Source of the DNA: Lonicera japonica
Taxonomy: Eukaryota > Streptophyta > Magnoliopsida > Dipsacales > Caprifoliaceae
DNA length: 64,000 bases
Assembly: GCA_021464415.1 (NCBI GenBank)
Contig: CM038469.1
Span: 22,153,901-22,217,900, forward strand
Direction of reading: 5' to 3'
Under the pieces are notes generated by a model. That model was not told the DNA's origin and did no database searches. It saw nothing but the letters and a program-made list of their open reading frames with translations. A program made the position numbers and the translations under genes. Below are positions 35,375 through 46,453 of the stretch, piece after piece (the first letter of the stretch is position 1; each line of letters opens with the position of its first letter).

Positions 35375-38300
35375 TGTAATACCCCGTGTTCCTTTTTCCA
35401 CATTGACCTTCTCTTAAGCCCAGTATGGCTTAATCTCCGTCAGAGAGAGGGCATTGGGTTTTGTGCTTTTTAGACTCGAACAAATAGTTCTAGTATGTCA
35501 TATTAGGTATATTTAGTTTAAGGGAGTAATCGTTTTGTTATTCGAGTGGTTCGAGTTGAAACCGAGGCGTAAATCGCGTGTTTCGACTTTTCGTGATTCG
35601 TAGATTTTTGGCCAACTTTGAAAGGTCATAACTTCTTCATCCGATATCCAAATGAATCTCCGTTTTCGACCACGTCTTCATTTCTTTTCCCTCTACAACT
35701 TTTGTGTTTGGGTTGAGTCGAGATTCAGCCGTTTGGAGGTCCGTTTCGGCCGCAGAAAGTCATTTGCCGATGCAGTGACTTCCATGATCGATCATGGAAG
35801 GCCATGATTGATCATAGTCCTCCAGAGAATTCCAAAAGGGTTCATGATCGATCATGGGGGACCCATGATCGATCATGGTTCACCTGTAAGTCAGTTTTAA
35901 GCATTTTTAACCCATTTTTAACCCATTTAACACCCCAAGCTCTCCATTTTCGAGCATCCAACATAGAGAGGGAATAAGAAAGGGTCTAGAGATCTCTAGA
36001 GAGAGAGAGAAGAGATCATACACATCTCTCATCCCTCATCCAAGATTTGTGTCCCGAATTGCTTTCTTATTCACTATTCATCATCTTTGCCGCTTGCGTT
36101 GGAGCTTGGGTTTGGGCAATACGGTTTCTACGCTTCATCAACTTGCGGGTTCGGCTTGTCTAAGGTGGGGACACTAGTACTAAAACTTGTTTTCCAATGT
36201 TTGATTGATGATTAGCGATTTAAACAACAAATTGGGGATTTTGATTAAAAGCATGTGTTGTTTGTATCTCTTGGTGTTTGGGCTAGATAATTCTTAGATT
36301 AATGATAGATATTGATAGATTATCACTCCTACAGCGTGATTGATTATCTAGTTCCACGATTTAGCATGCGTAGCTAGAGGTTCATTTGAAACCAATTCCG
36401 TAGCTATCCGTAAGACTTATAAATTATGGTTTTTAGGTCTTGCGCGTATAGATGGATGATTCTGGGTTATTAATGATAGAGATACACATCTATACCACTA
36501 GATACGATCGAAGGGTATTATTTATGGTATGTGTGATGAGAACCCACTACGGTGGAATGGTATGCCTTAACGTATGAGTCTAGTGGCTTGCGTAGAGTGT
36601 GCTAGGCACTCGTAACGAGAGTTTAATCCCGATACTCTTTAGAAAACATGAAACATAGTTGTTAGGGCACGGATTGCCCCTGGTCATGGACACGGACACC
36701 TAGGCGAGTGGTATTAGTATGCCGGATGAGCTAGAATCATAACAACCAATACATGGCTTGATAGGATGACATGAGTATCATCATAAGAAACATAATGAGA
36801 TATATGACGTTAATAATAAACCAATTAGCCTTATTATTAGAATGATCATGTGACGATAAATGTATGGAATATACGAGTGATGAATACTCTTGTAGAAATG
36901 ATTGACGATGATGTTAATGATGATAAATGGATGAGTGGGCGCTTGTATGATTATTTATGTGATGCTTAGCCATATGTGTGATGTACGATTGATGATGATG
37001 ATGATATTCATTGTGGGAAATGAATGAATGTGATGTATGTTACTGTGATCACACATATGGGCTGGATATGATGATATGCCGAGCACCGGGTAGCTCCCCG
37101 TGACTCGACGGAGGGCCGCCTAATGCCGCCCATGGGTGAACAGGCCCTAAACCGTGCACGGGAAAATGAAGTCGGTGACTCCACCGGTGGTTGTGTTGCC
37201 CACAAAGGAGAGCCCACTCTAGGTATCTAGCCTTCCAACTGGACTATGTGTCCTTGGTTAGATGAGTTTCCCCGGCAAGCGAAGCAGGTCCCGTGTGCCA
37301 CTACTTACCCAAAGGGTGAGTCCCCGGGAAGTAGTTGGGCTACTAATGGTCATCACCCTACTAGGGTATCGCCTGGTGTAGTTTCTCTAGGGTGTCGTGG
37401 AAGGTTGTATGGGTGTTCACCTCGTTAACTATTCGGAGTGTTATTCCCGAGAAAATGTCTTGAGGGTTATCTCCGAATGACTTACTTGGAGAACGAAATC
37501 CCTGAGTCACCATCTCACCTAGAGGAGACATGGACAAGAGCTTTGGATCCTTCGGGACTCGCTGGATTCTCTGTTATGGGCCTGGTCAGACGGCGGGGTG
37601 AAACTGAGGCACTATACTAGAGATATGATACAGATTGTTATGTTGTGGATGCGAATTGTTTATATTATCACTATTATTGTATTGTATCATATCTTGTATG
37701 GCATGGTTGGTGATATGTTGCCTCGAGCGAGTGTGCCTTTAGTAAGAACAATGATATAGACACTATCATAAAAAAAATGTAATATACACAGGAAAGCGTT
37801 GGCCAATCATAATGTACTAACAGATAAAGTGAAAAGCATTGATAGCTAATTGCCATAGAAACCTGGTATACAAATGTGAGTACATGGTTTGGTTGTGAGA
37901 ACGAAGTAGGGATAAGGCCTTGGAGGTGGCCAAGTATGGAATTCATAACGTACTACAACTAAAGAGAGAACAATAGATACTTGGCCAATTGTCATAATTT
38001 ATGGTATAAGCATCAAATAGCATAGTATAGCTTTGAGTTGCACTTGAGAACGGATTGAAGTAGGTTTATATCCTCGATTCCCTAGTAATGTGAGATCGAC
38101 TTAGGATATTCCAAGGGAAATCTAAGGATGGAATAGGTTGATCAGATAGTCAGCTTCCTGGTGACTAGGATGGGATTCTTAGAGGGTTTTGCATACACAG
38201 GTGTGTGAGTTGCATTGCACTGCATGGTTTTCAAACTGCTGTATCAACGTAAAACAACTATTTTTTTTATAAAACTTATATAGTTCCCACTGAGCCCGGA

Positions 38301-38735
38301 TTTGGCTCACCCCATTTTCTAATCAGTTTTGCAGGTCAAGCATCGCAGATTGGCGGGTGGTTTAAGAGTCTAGTAGCCTCTGATGTCCTATATCTTTTGT
38401 AGTCCTTGAACTAAGGTCTCAGTTGTATATAATCTTTTGTTTTATTAAACTCTTGTATTTATGTAATGGGCTATGGATTTGTACAAACGGTTTTTATATA
38501 TACATGTGGAGATGAATATGATTGTGTTTGTGTGAATGTGCTTTGTAAACCTTACGGGTTTGATTTTTATTTAAATAAACTCCACATACCGAGCATTTGT
38601 AAACGTGACGTTTTATTGAAGAAAAGTTTTTAAAAGTTGTGGAATTTTTATATTTTAACCCGCTGTCGCGTACGACATCCGTGATTAACCGGGTCCCGGA
38701 GGTGAAAATCTCATAACGGGATTCGGGGCGTCACA
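35375..38735 (+). repeat. 5' LTR of element C
   Basis: 3361 bp. Contains four palindromes of the ATGATCGATCAT type at 35781-35878, CT/GA-rich tracts near 35990-36060, and a TATA-like TTTATATATACAT near 38494-38507. No coding region is supported; open frames inside recur in the 3' LTR only because the LTRs are duplicates. Confidence 0.92.
35781..35878 (+). promoter_or_regulatory. Four-copy palindrome cluster in LTR of C
   Basis: TCCATGATCGATCATGGA (35781-35798, a perfect 18-bp palindrome), CCATGATTGATCATAG (35802-35817, decayed), CATGATCGATCATG (35843-35856) and CCATGATCGATCATGG (35863-35878). The cluster recurs at 40475-40572 in the other LTR, where a different copy is decayed. Confidence 0.6.
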
Positions 38736-40068
38736 AGTTGGTGTCAGAGCTATAGGTTCGATTTTCTTCGCGGGGTTTATGGGTTGTTACACATGTTGGG
38801 GAAGTATTACGAGCGGAATCCAATTGAGTCTCGAGTTGTTTTGCGTTAGGAATCACTCAATTGCATATTACACCATTGTCTTATGAGCATTTAGCATTTA
38901 TATTCTTTAAGGAGGTGTTATCTTAGTGACATAAGCACGACATTTCCTTTAGTTTCATGAGAGTTCGTATTAATATCGACTCCACTCTAGGAATAGTGGA
39001 GAAGGTGGATAGAGTAGTTTGATCAGAGTAGCGCAGCGGAACCGTAGTGGGACCATTGGTTTGGATATTTATGAGTATAGTGTAAGTAAGTCTCCGGTGA
39101 GCGGTCGTCTCGAGGAAAGATGTTTCCTCCTTTCTTCATTCTATAGGTGTTGACCATTTTTATAATTTGTCTTATTGGTGATTTGTGTTATAATCGTGTT
39201 GTTTCCTTATGAATCTTTTATTTTCTTGAGAATGTGTTTTATACTCGGGATGTGTTTTGCTACCAAGTTAGCAATAGGCGACTGTCGAGTTATATTTTAG
39301 TAAGCCGCCTGATCAACGGATGACTAACTTATAAATATGCGGTCTTCTGTCGCCAACGGAAAGTGAAACGTGGATTGTTTGTGTTCTGGAAATTGACTAA
39401 GCATGTTTGTATTTGTTTCTCGAGTATTATTATGATTGGATCATAGGAAACTAGAATGCGTGAGTTTTCCCGTTGATATGATTCTTTAGTTAAGAGTGCA
39501 CCTTGGGAACGGTGTCGACTTTGGTTTAGTATCTTGATACGCATAAGATTGTGTTGGTGTACGTTAGTGGTTGTTATCCCTGTATTCCTAGTATCGTGTA
39601 TTAGCTCTTTCGTTTCGAGTTTGAGGTTGAGTTCCTTATCTGTTGGCTCACCTAGAGCTTGCCAGTCGCTAGTCCACACGGTGTGGCAAGTTGTTTCATT
39701 GTCGACTTTAGTTGTGGAGGTCACCATTACCCATGTCTTGTGTTTGAGCTTATTCGGAGTTTTGGGTCATGCGATCGTATCCTACCCTTGAGGATTTATT
39801 CCGTGCCTTGCTAGGGATGTCACGTGAGGGAGTAGAATCATTTTTGGGTTGACCCATTGGAATTTCTAGCCTTGTTATTCCATCTCCACGATGTCCCCTT
39901 GGATTGTTCTATTCATTTGTTTTTGGGATTCGATTCGAACTTGTTCTTAACTGTGGCAAGTCTCCTAAGGAGGGGAGACTGGGTGAACTTTCACGATCTT
40001 GTGTATTTCTTATTCCATTCCTACCTCCATGACAATTTCGAGGACGAAATTTCTTAAGGAGGGGAGAT
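38736..40068 (+). other. Internal region of element C, non-coding
   Basis: 1333 bp. No Gag, protease, RT or integrase motif is seen. The right end (about 40021-40058) reads as the tail of a polyprotein (DNFEDEIS), followed by the polypurine tract AAGGAGGGGAGA at 40056-40067 directly before the 3' LTR. The 132-codon minus-strand frame at 39329-39727 shows no recognisable domain. Confidence 0.75.
38739..38750 (+). other. Primer binding site of element C
   Basis: TGGTGTCAGAGC, one base off the TGGTATCAGAGC commonly used by plant elements primed by initiator tRNA-Met. Three bases separate it from the LTR end. Confidence 0.85.
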
Positions 40069-43000
40069 TGTAATACCCCGTGTTCCTTTTTCCACGTTGA
40101 CCTTCTCTTAAGCCCAGTATGGCTTAATCTCCGTCAGAGAGAGGGCATTGGGTTCCGTGCCCTTTAGACTCGACCCGATAGTTTTAGTATGTCATATTAG
40201 GTATATTTAGTTTGAGGGAGTAATCGTTTTGTTATTCGAGTGGTTCGAGTTGAAACGGAGGCGTAAATCGCGTGTTTCGACTTTTCGCGATTCATAGATT
40301 TTTGGCCAACTTTGAGAGGTCATAACATCTTCATCCGATATCCAAATGACTCTCCGTTTTCGGCCACGTCTTCATTTCTTTGTCCTCTACAACTTTCGTG
40401 TTTGGGTCGAGTCGAGATTCAGCCGTTTGGAGGTCCGTTTCGGCCTCAGAAAGTCATTTGCCGATGCAGTGACTTCCATGATCGATCATGGAAGGCCATG
40501 ATCGATCATGGTCCTCCAGAGAATTCCAAAAGGGTTCATGATTGATCATGGGGGACCCATGATCGATCATGGTTCACCTGTAAGTCAGTTTTAAGCATTT
40601 TTAACCCATTTTTAACCCATTTAACACCCCAAGCTCTCCATTTTCGAGCATCCAACATAGAGAGGGAATAAGAAAGGGTCTAGAGAGCTTTAGAGAGAGA
40701 GAGAAGAGATCATACACATCTCTCATCCCTCATCCAAGATTTGTGTCCCGAATTGCTTTCTCCTTCACTATTCATCATCTTTGCCGCTTGCGTTGGAGCT
40801 TGGGTTTGGGCAATACGGTTTCTACGCTTCATCAACTTGCGGGTTCGGCTTGTCTAAGGTGGGGACACTAGTACTAAAACTTGTTTTCCAATGTTTGATT
40901 GATGATTAGCGATTTAAACTACAAATTGGGGATTTTGATCAAAAGCATGTGTTGTTTGCATCTCTTGGGGTTTGGGCTAGATAATTCTTAGATTAATGAT
41001 AGATATTGATAGATTATCACTCCTACAGCGTGATTGATTATCTAGTTCCACGATTTAGCATGCGTAGCTAGAGGTTCATGTGAAACCATTTCCGTAGCTA
41101 TCCGTAAGACTTATAAATTGTGGTTTTTAGGTCATGCGCGTTTAGATGGATGATTCTGGGTTATTAATGATAGAGATACACATCTATACCACTAGATACG
41201 ATCGAAGGGTATTATTTATGGTATGTGTGATGAGAACCCACTACGGTGGAATGGTATGCCTTAACGTACGAGTCTAGTGGCTTGCGTAGAGTGTGCTAGG
41301 CACTCGTAATGAGAGTTTAATCCCGATACTCTTTAGAAAATATGAAACATAGTTGTTAGGGCACGGATTGCCCCTGGTCATGGACACGGACACCTAGGCG
41401 AGTGGTATTAGTATGCCGGATGAGCTAGAATCATAATAACCAGTACATGGCTTGATAGGATGATATGAGTATCATCATAAGAAACATAATGAGATATATG
41501 ACGTTAATAATGAACCGATTGGCCTTATTATGAGAATGATCATGTGACGATAAATGTATGCAATATACGAGTGATGAATACTCTTGTAGAAATGATTGAC
41601 GATGATGTTAATGATGATAAATGGATGAGTGGGCGCTTGTATGATTATATATGTGATGCTTAGCCATATGTGTGATGTACAATTGATGATGATGATGATA
41701 TTCATTGTGGGAAATGAATGAATGTGATGTATGTTACTGTGATCACACATATGGACTGGATATGATGATATGCCGAGCACCGGGTAGCTCCCCGTGACTC
41801 GAAGGAGGGCCACCTATTGCCGCCCATGGGTGAACAGGCCCTAAACCGTGCACGGGAAAATGAAGTCGGTGACTCCACCGGTGGTTGTATTGCCCACAAA
41901 GGAGAGCCCACTCTAGGTATCTTGCCTTCCAACTGGACTATGTGTCCTTGGTTAGATGAGTTTCCCCGGCAAGCGGAGCAGGTCCCGTGTGCCACTACTT
42001 ACCCAAAGGGTGAGTCCCCGGGAAGTAGTTGGGCTACTAATGGTCATCACCCTACTAGGGTATCGCCTGGTGTAGTTTCTCTAGGGTGTCGTGGAAGGTT
42101 GTATGAGTGTTCACCTTGTTAACTATTCAGAGTGTTATTCCCGGGAAAATGTCTTGAGGGTTATCTCCGAATGACTTACTTGGAGAACCAAATCCCTGAG
42201 CCGCCACCTCACCTAGAGGAGACATGGACAAGAGCTTTGGATCCTTCGGGACTCGCTGGATTCTCTGTTCTGGGCCTGGTCAGACCGCGGGGTGAAACTG
42301 AGGCACTATACTGGAGATATGATACGGATTGTTGTGTTGTGGATGTGAATTGTTTATATTATCATTATTATTGTATTGTATCATATCTTGTATGGCATGG
42401 TTGGTGATATGTTGCCTCAAGCGAGTGTGCCTTTAGTAAGAACAATGATATAGACACTATCATAAAAGAACATAATATACACAGGAAAGCGTTGGCCAAT
42501 CATAATGTACTAACAGATAAAGTGAAAAGCATTGATAGCTAATTACCATAGAAAATTGGTATACAAGTGTGGGTACGTGGTTTGGTTGTGAGAACGAAGT
42601 AGAGATAAGGCCTTGGAGGTGGCCAAGTATGGAATTCATAACGTGCTATAACTAAAGAGAGAACAATAAATACTTGGCCAATTGTCATAATTTATGGTAT
42701 AAGCATCGAATAGCATAGTATAGCTTTGAGTTACACCTGAGAACGGATTCAAGTAGGTTTATATCCTCGATTCCCTAGTAATGTGAGATCGACTTAGGAT
42801 ATTCCAAGGGAAATCTAAGGATGGAATAGGTTGATCAGATAGTCAGCTTCCTGGTGACTAGGATGGGATTCTTAGAGAGTTTTGCATACACAGGTGTGTG
42901 AGTTGCATTGCACTGCATGGTTTTCAAACTGTTGTATCAACGTAAAACAACTATTTTTTTTTATAAAACCTATATAGTTCCCACTGAGCCCGGATTTGGC

Positions 43001-43429
43001 TCACCCCGTTTTCTAAACAGTTTTGTAGGTCAAGCATCGCGGATTGGCGCGTGGTTTACGAGTCTAGTAGCCTCTGATGTCCTATATCTTTTGTAGTCCT
43101 TGAACTAAGGTCTCAATTGTATAAAATCTTTTGTTTTATTAAACTCTTGTATTTATGTAATGGGCTATGGATTTGTACAAACGGTTTTTATATATACATG
43201 TGGAGATGAATATGATTGTGTTTGTGTGAATGTGCTTTGTAAACCTTACGGGTTTGATTTTTATTTAAATAAACTCCACATACCGAGCATTTGTAAACGT
43301 GACATTTTATTGAAGAAAAGTTTTTAAAAGTTGTGGAATTTTTATATTTTAACCCGCCGTCGCGTACGGCATCCGTGATTAACCGGGTCCCGGAGGTGAA
43401 AATCTCAAAACGGGATTCGGGGCGTCACA
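40069..43429 (+). repeat. 3' LTR of element C
   Basis: 3361 bp, same length as the 5' LTR, with scattered single-base differences, mostly transitions. Confidence 0.92.
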
Positions 43430-45049
43430 AGTAGCCTCAGCAGCCTCAAAAATAGCCCTGGGAGATGCTGGCGGACTGGTGGGGAACTCAAAACCCTCAG
43501 CAGGCTGCTCCTCTCTAGGCGTAGTCTGAGGAGGCTGCTCTGGAACTACCGCTGTCCCACCTCCTTCACCGCCCTCGGGTCTATCATTACCTCCCTCGGG
43601 CTTATCGTCGCCTCCCTCAGCACCAGCAGGGACATCCCTCTCTCCCTCAGGGTCATCATCGTCGGAGTCCAAAATGTTGTCCCTCTGATCGGGGACTGGC
43701 GGCAGCTGATCAGGAATTGTCCGGGACAAATGAGTTTGTCCTCGTATATAGTTGGGATCACCTCCCTACGCCCGGTACCTCTCATAGAAGACCCGTCCCC
43801 TAGTTCCCTTCAGCTCCCTCATCAAGTAATGAGCAGCGAAGACAGCATAATCTCACTCCTCGGTGAACGTCTGAAAACCGAGCCCGTCAACCAACGCCTG
43901 CACCGTCACCAGATCGATCTCGCCCGTCCGCCTCATCAGAATTGGCAGGAATGAAGGAACTCTAGGCCACTGGACCGGTGTATGCTGGCAAATAACTTTC
44001 TCACCCAAGTAGAAGTGGAGGTTGTACTCATCCCTAATAAGCCGCCTGGTCCTCGAGGCAGTCAAAGTACGGCCATATCCAAAATGGAGACCCAAATTAC
44101 CCCAGGGGGCCCACTCAATCTGAACAAAAACAAATTTTATTTCAGTTATTTATATTTTATTTTTACTAGTTAATTATTAAAAAGAAAGAATACTAAGATA
44201 ATTACCTACTGCTCCAACATGTCATAGACGGCAGCAGCTCCGGTCTCCCGAGTCCGGTATACATAGGGAGCCCTATAGTTCCCTGCAATGAATCGGCGGA
44301 GAAATGGAAACTTATCCTCGTTCTCGACGAGGAGATCCACCTGGGCACGACCTAGATGGGTATACGCCACGAACCAACTCTGAAGAGGAGACATAAAGAA
44401 TATCACCAACAACAGATAATAAATATAAGGGACTGCAGCAAAGATAAGGGAAAAAAAGTGTATACCTCCCACAGCAAAGAAAAGCCCTTGAGGTTCAGGG
44501 CTAAATGGCGAGAAACCTGGTCCATAGCATCGTACAAGACAGCCAGAATAAAGCCCCACCAGTCATAGTCAAACATAATGCTGAAGTCTCTGAGATAAGG
44601 CAATCACCAGAGATGGGCTGTGTTCCCCCCTCTGGCCTCGAACAGATCATGGAGCATCAGCAAGAGAAGAACACGGGCATACTGACACGCCTCCTGACGA
44701 GTGATCGGCGCTCCAGAAGCAACTAACTGGGCTCTCTCTGTGGCTACCCGTGTAACCAAAACCACCCGAGGGATCGTGTCGCCCGAACTTCGCTGCTCAG
44801 GAAACCACCCGAGTGTGCCCAGAATGCCCTCTGCCATCAGACGCAAAAGGACATCAATCTGGATAGGGACCCCCTGAAGGAATCCCAGTCATAGCAAATA
44901 GGTCCAGGGTGGTCATCGTCATCTCTCCCCAGCTCTAGTGGAAGGTATGAGTGGTGTCCCACCAGTGGCAGGCCAGAGCCGACACCAACACAGTCGCCCT
45001 AGATACCCCAACCTCGGCCGACCCACTACAAACAAGGCGAAAATATAAG

Positions 45050-45860
45050 AATATTCTAAACCGAAGGGTACTTTTGTGTAAATATGAGAGTTATAGGGTT
45101 ATAAGGGTAAATTATGTAATTTTCCAAACCTGAGGGTACTTTGGTGTAATTATGAGAGTTATAGGGTTATAAAGGTAAATTATGTAATTTTCCAAACCTG
45201 AGGGTACTTTGGTGTAATTATGAGAGTTATAGGGTTATAAGGGTAAAATATGTAATTTTTCAAAACCTGAGGGTACTTTAGTGTAATTATGAGAGTTATA
45301 GGGTTAAAAGGGTAAATTATGTAATTTTCCAAACCTGAGGGTACTTTTGTGTAAATATGAGAGTTATAGGGTTATAAGGATAAATTATGTAATTTTCCAA
45401 ACCTGAGGTTACTTTGGTGTAATTATGAGAGATATAGGGTTATAAGGGTAAATTATATAATTTTCCAAACCTGAGGGTACTTTGGTGTAATTATGAGAGA
45501 TATAGGGTTATAAGGGTAAATTATGTAATTTTCCAAAACCTGAGGGTACTTTGGTGAAATTATATAATTTTCCAATACTTGAGGGTACTTTGGTGTAATT
45601 ATGAGTGTTATAGGGTTATAAGGGTAAATTATGTAATTTTCCAAAACCTGAGGTTACTTTGGTGTAATTATGAGAGTTATAGGGTTATAAGGGTAGATTA
45701 TGTAAATTTCCAAACCTGAGGGTAATTTGGTGTAATTATGAGAGTTATGGGGTCATAGGGGTAAATTATGTAATTTTCTAGACTTGAGGGTACTTTGGTG
45801 TAATTATGAGAGTTATGGAGTTATGAGGGTATATTATGTAGTTTTCTAAAAAAACCTAAA
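45050..45860. repeat. Minisatellite, unit about 68 bp, about 12 copies
   Basis: The unit contains GAGGGTACTTTGGTGTAATT then ATGAGAGTTATAGGGTTATA then AGGGTAAATTATGTAATTTT. Copies are mildly diverged; one is shortened near 45550-45590. The array lies wholly inside the first intron of the antisense PMD gene (45026-46010) and makes up most of that intron. Confidence 0.9.
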
Positions 45861-46369
45861 GGGTATCACATGCAAAAGTATGTGTTCGCTAAATCGAACG
45901 TTATTTCTAGGCAGACATGCATACTAACATTGTTTAAAATACACGGAGGAAACGATAGAAACAATGGAACGAATAAACACACGAAGGAAAGGAATTCCAA
46001 GAAAACATACCAGAGACCGTCACGGATCTCATGAGAAACAGACTCCATCAAAAGCCACGGAACATCCGGGACTGGAGCAGCCCGGGTAACGTCTCGGTAG
46101 ACCACCGCCCGACCGCGGTCCACTCCATCCTCGCCATACCAGTCAAGGTCATCACGGTGAGGGTTGCATCGAAGAACGCCCTGAGCGTCGATAAAAGTGA
46201 CCTCCTCCTGGTCACCCTCCAGTCTCTGAGGCTGAGCAGGGTCCATCTGCGTATAGAGAGTATTGAGAAAGTCGAAAAATCAAAAAAGCGGCAGGGCTTC
46301 AGCGCTTGAGAGAAGAGAGAAAGAAAGCTAGAGAGAGAAAGAGAAAGGAGAGAATGAGGAGCAAAGGGA

Positions 46370-46453
46370 CTTATATAATGAACCAGTTTGTCGTGCGACA
46401 AATGGGCTCATTGTCGCGCGACAAAGAGCCTTGCCCCAAAATGTCGCGCGACA
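46370..46453 (-). promoter_or_regulatory. Promoter of antisense gene 1: palindromes plus TATA box
   Basis: Palindromes at 46442-46453 and 46412-46423 (TGTCGCGCGACA) and 46389-46400 (TGTCGTGCGACA on plus) precede a TATA box read as TTATATAAG on the minus strand (46370-46379). The start codon is at 46246, leaving a leader of about 100 bp. The same block is conserved in B at 10367-10450. Confidence 0.68.

Larger units (their letters stand above)
35375..43429 (+). mobile_element. Element C: non-autonomous large LTR retroelement (LARD-like)
   Basis: Two LTRs of exactly 3361 bp (35375-38735, 40069-43429), TGTAATACCCC...GGCGTCACA, enclose 1333 bp without gag or pol. A PBS matching initiator tRNA-Met and a polypurine tract are present. 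The interior ends with a remnant reading DNFEDEIS before the polypurine tract, which in autonomous Del/Tekay-like chromoviruses is the end of pol, so C looks like a deletion derivative of that group. The LTRs are near identical by eye, so it is younger than A. Left flank TCAGC and right flank AGTAG/GTAGC do not form a perfect duplication. It interrupts exon 4 of the antisense PMD gene. Confidence 0.88.
34464..46246 (-). pseudogene. Antisense gene 1 of element A: five-exon plant mobile domain protein
   Basis: Exons on the minus strand: 46011-46246 (ATG, MDPAQPQRLEG), 44466-45025, 44206-44379, 44119 to 34925 (split by element C at 43429/35375), and 34464-34832. All introns have GT...AG ends; junctions 1 and 2 join in phase into conserved sequence. 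Exon 2 reads ALACHWWDTTHTFH, SWGEMTMTTLDLFAMTGIP, then YARVLLLLMLHDLF and DYDWWGFILAVLYDAM. This is the pattern of the plant mobile domain (aminotransferase-like). Exon 4 ends in an acidic, Pro/Glu/Gly-rich tail. PMD proteins include host silencing regulators (MAIL1/MAIN type) and many transposon-borne copies. About 826 residues would be encoded. Stops (for example in exon 2 after TFH, at the end of exon 3 where TGG became TAG, and in exon 5) and a frame change make this copy a pseudogene. Confidence 0.72.

Noticed and set aside
39329..39727. 132-codon minus-strand frame in the interior of element C
   Set aside because: No domain recognised and no start or promoter context; likely chance in a decayed interior.
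35370..43434. 5-bp target duplication for element C
   Set aside because: Left TCAGC against right AGTAG or GTAGC do not match well enough; reported as absent.
45050..45860. Regular repeats that could suggest a CRISPR array
   Set aside because: Contiguous 68-bp tandem units with no unique spacers, in a plant retroelement intron.
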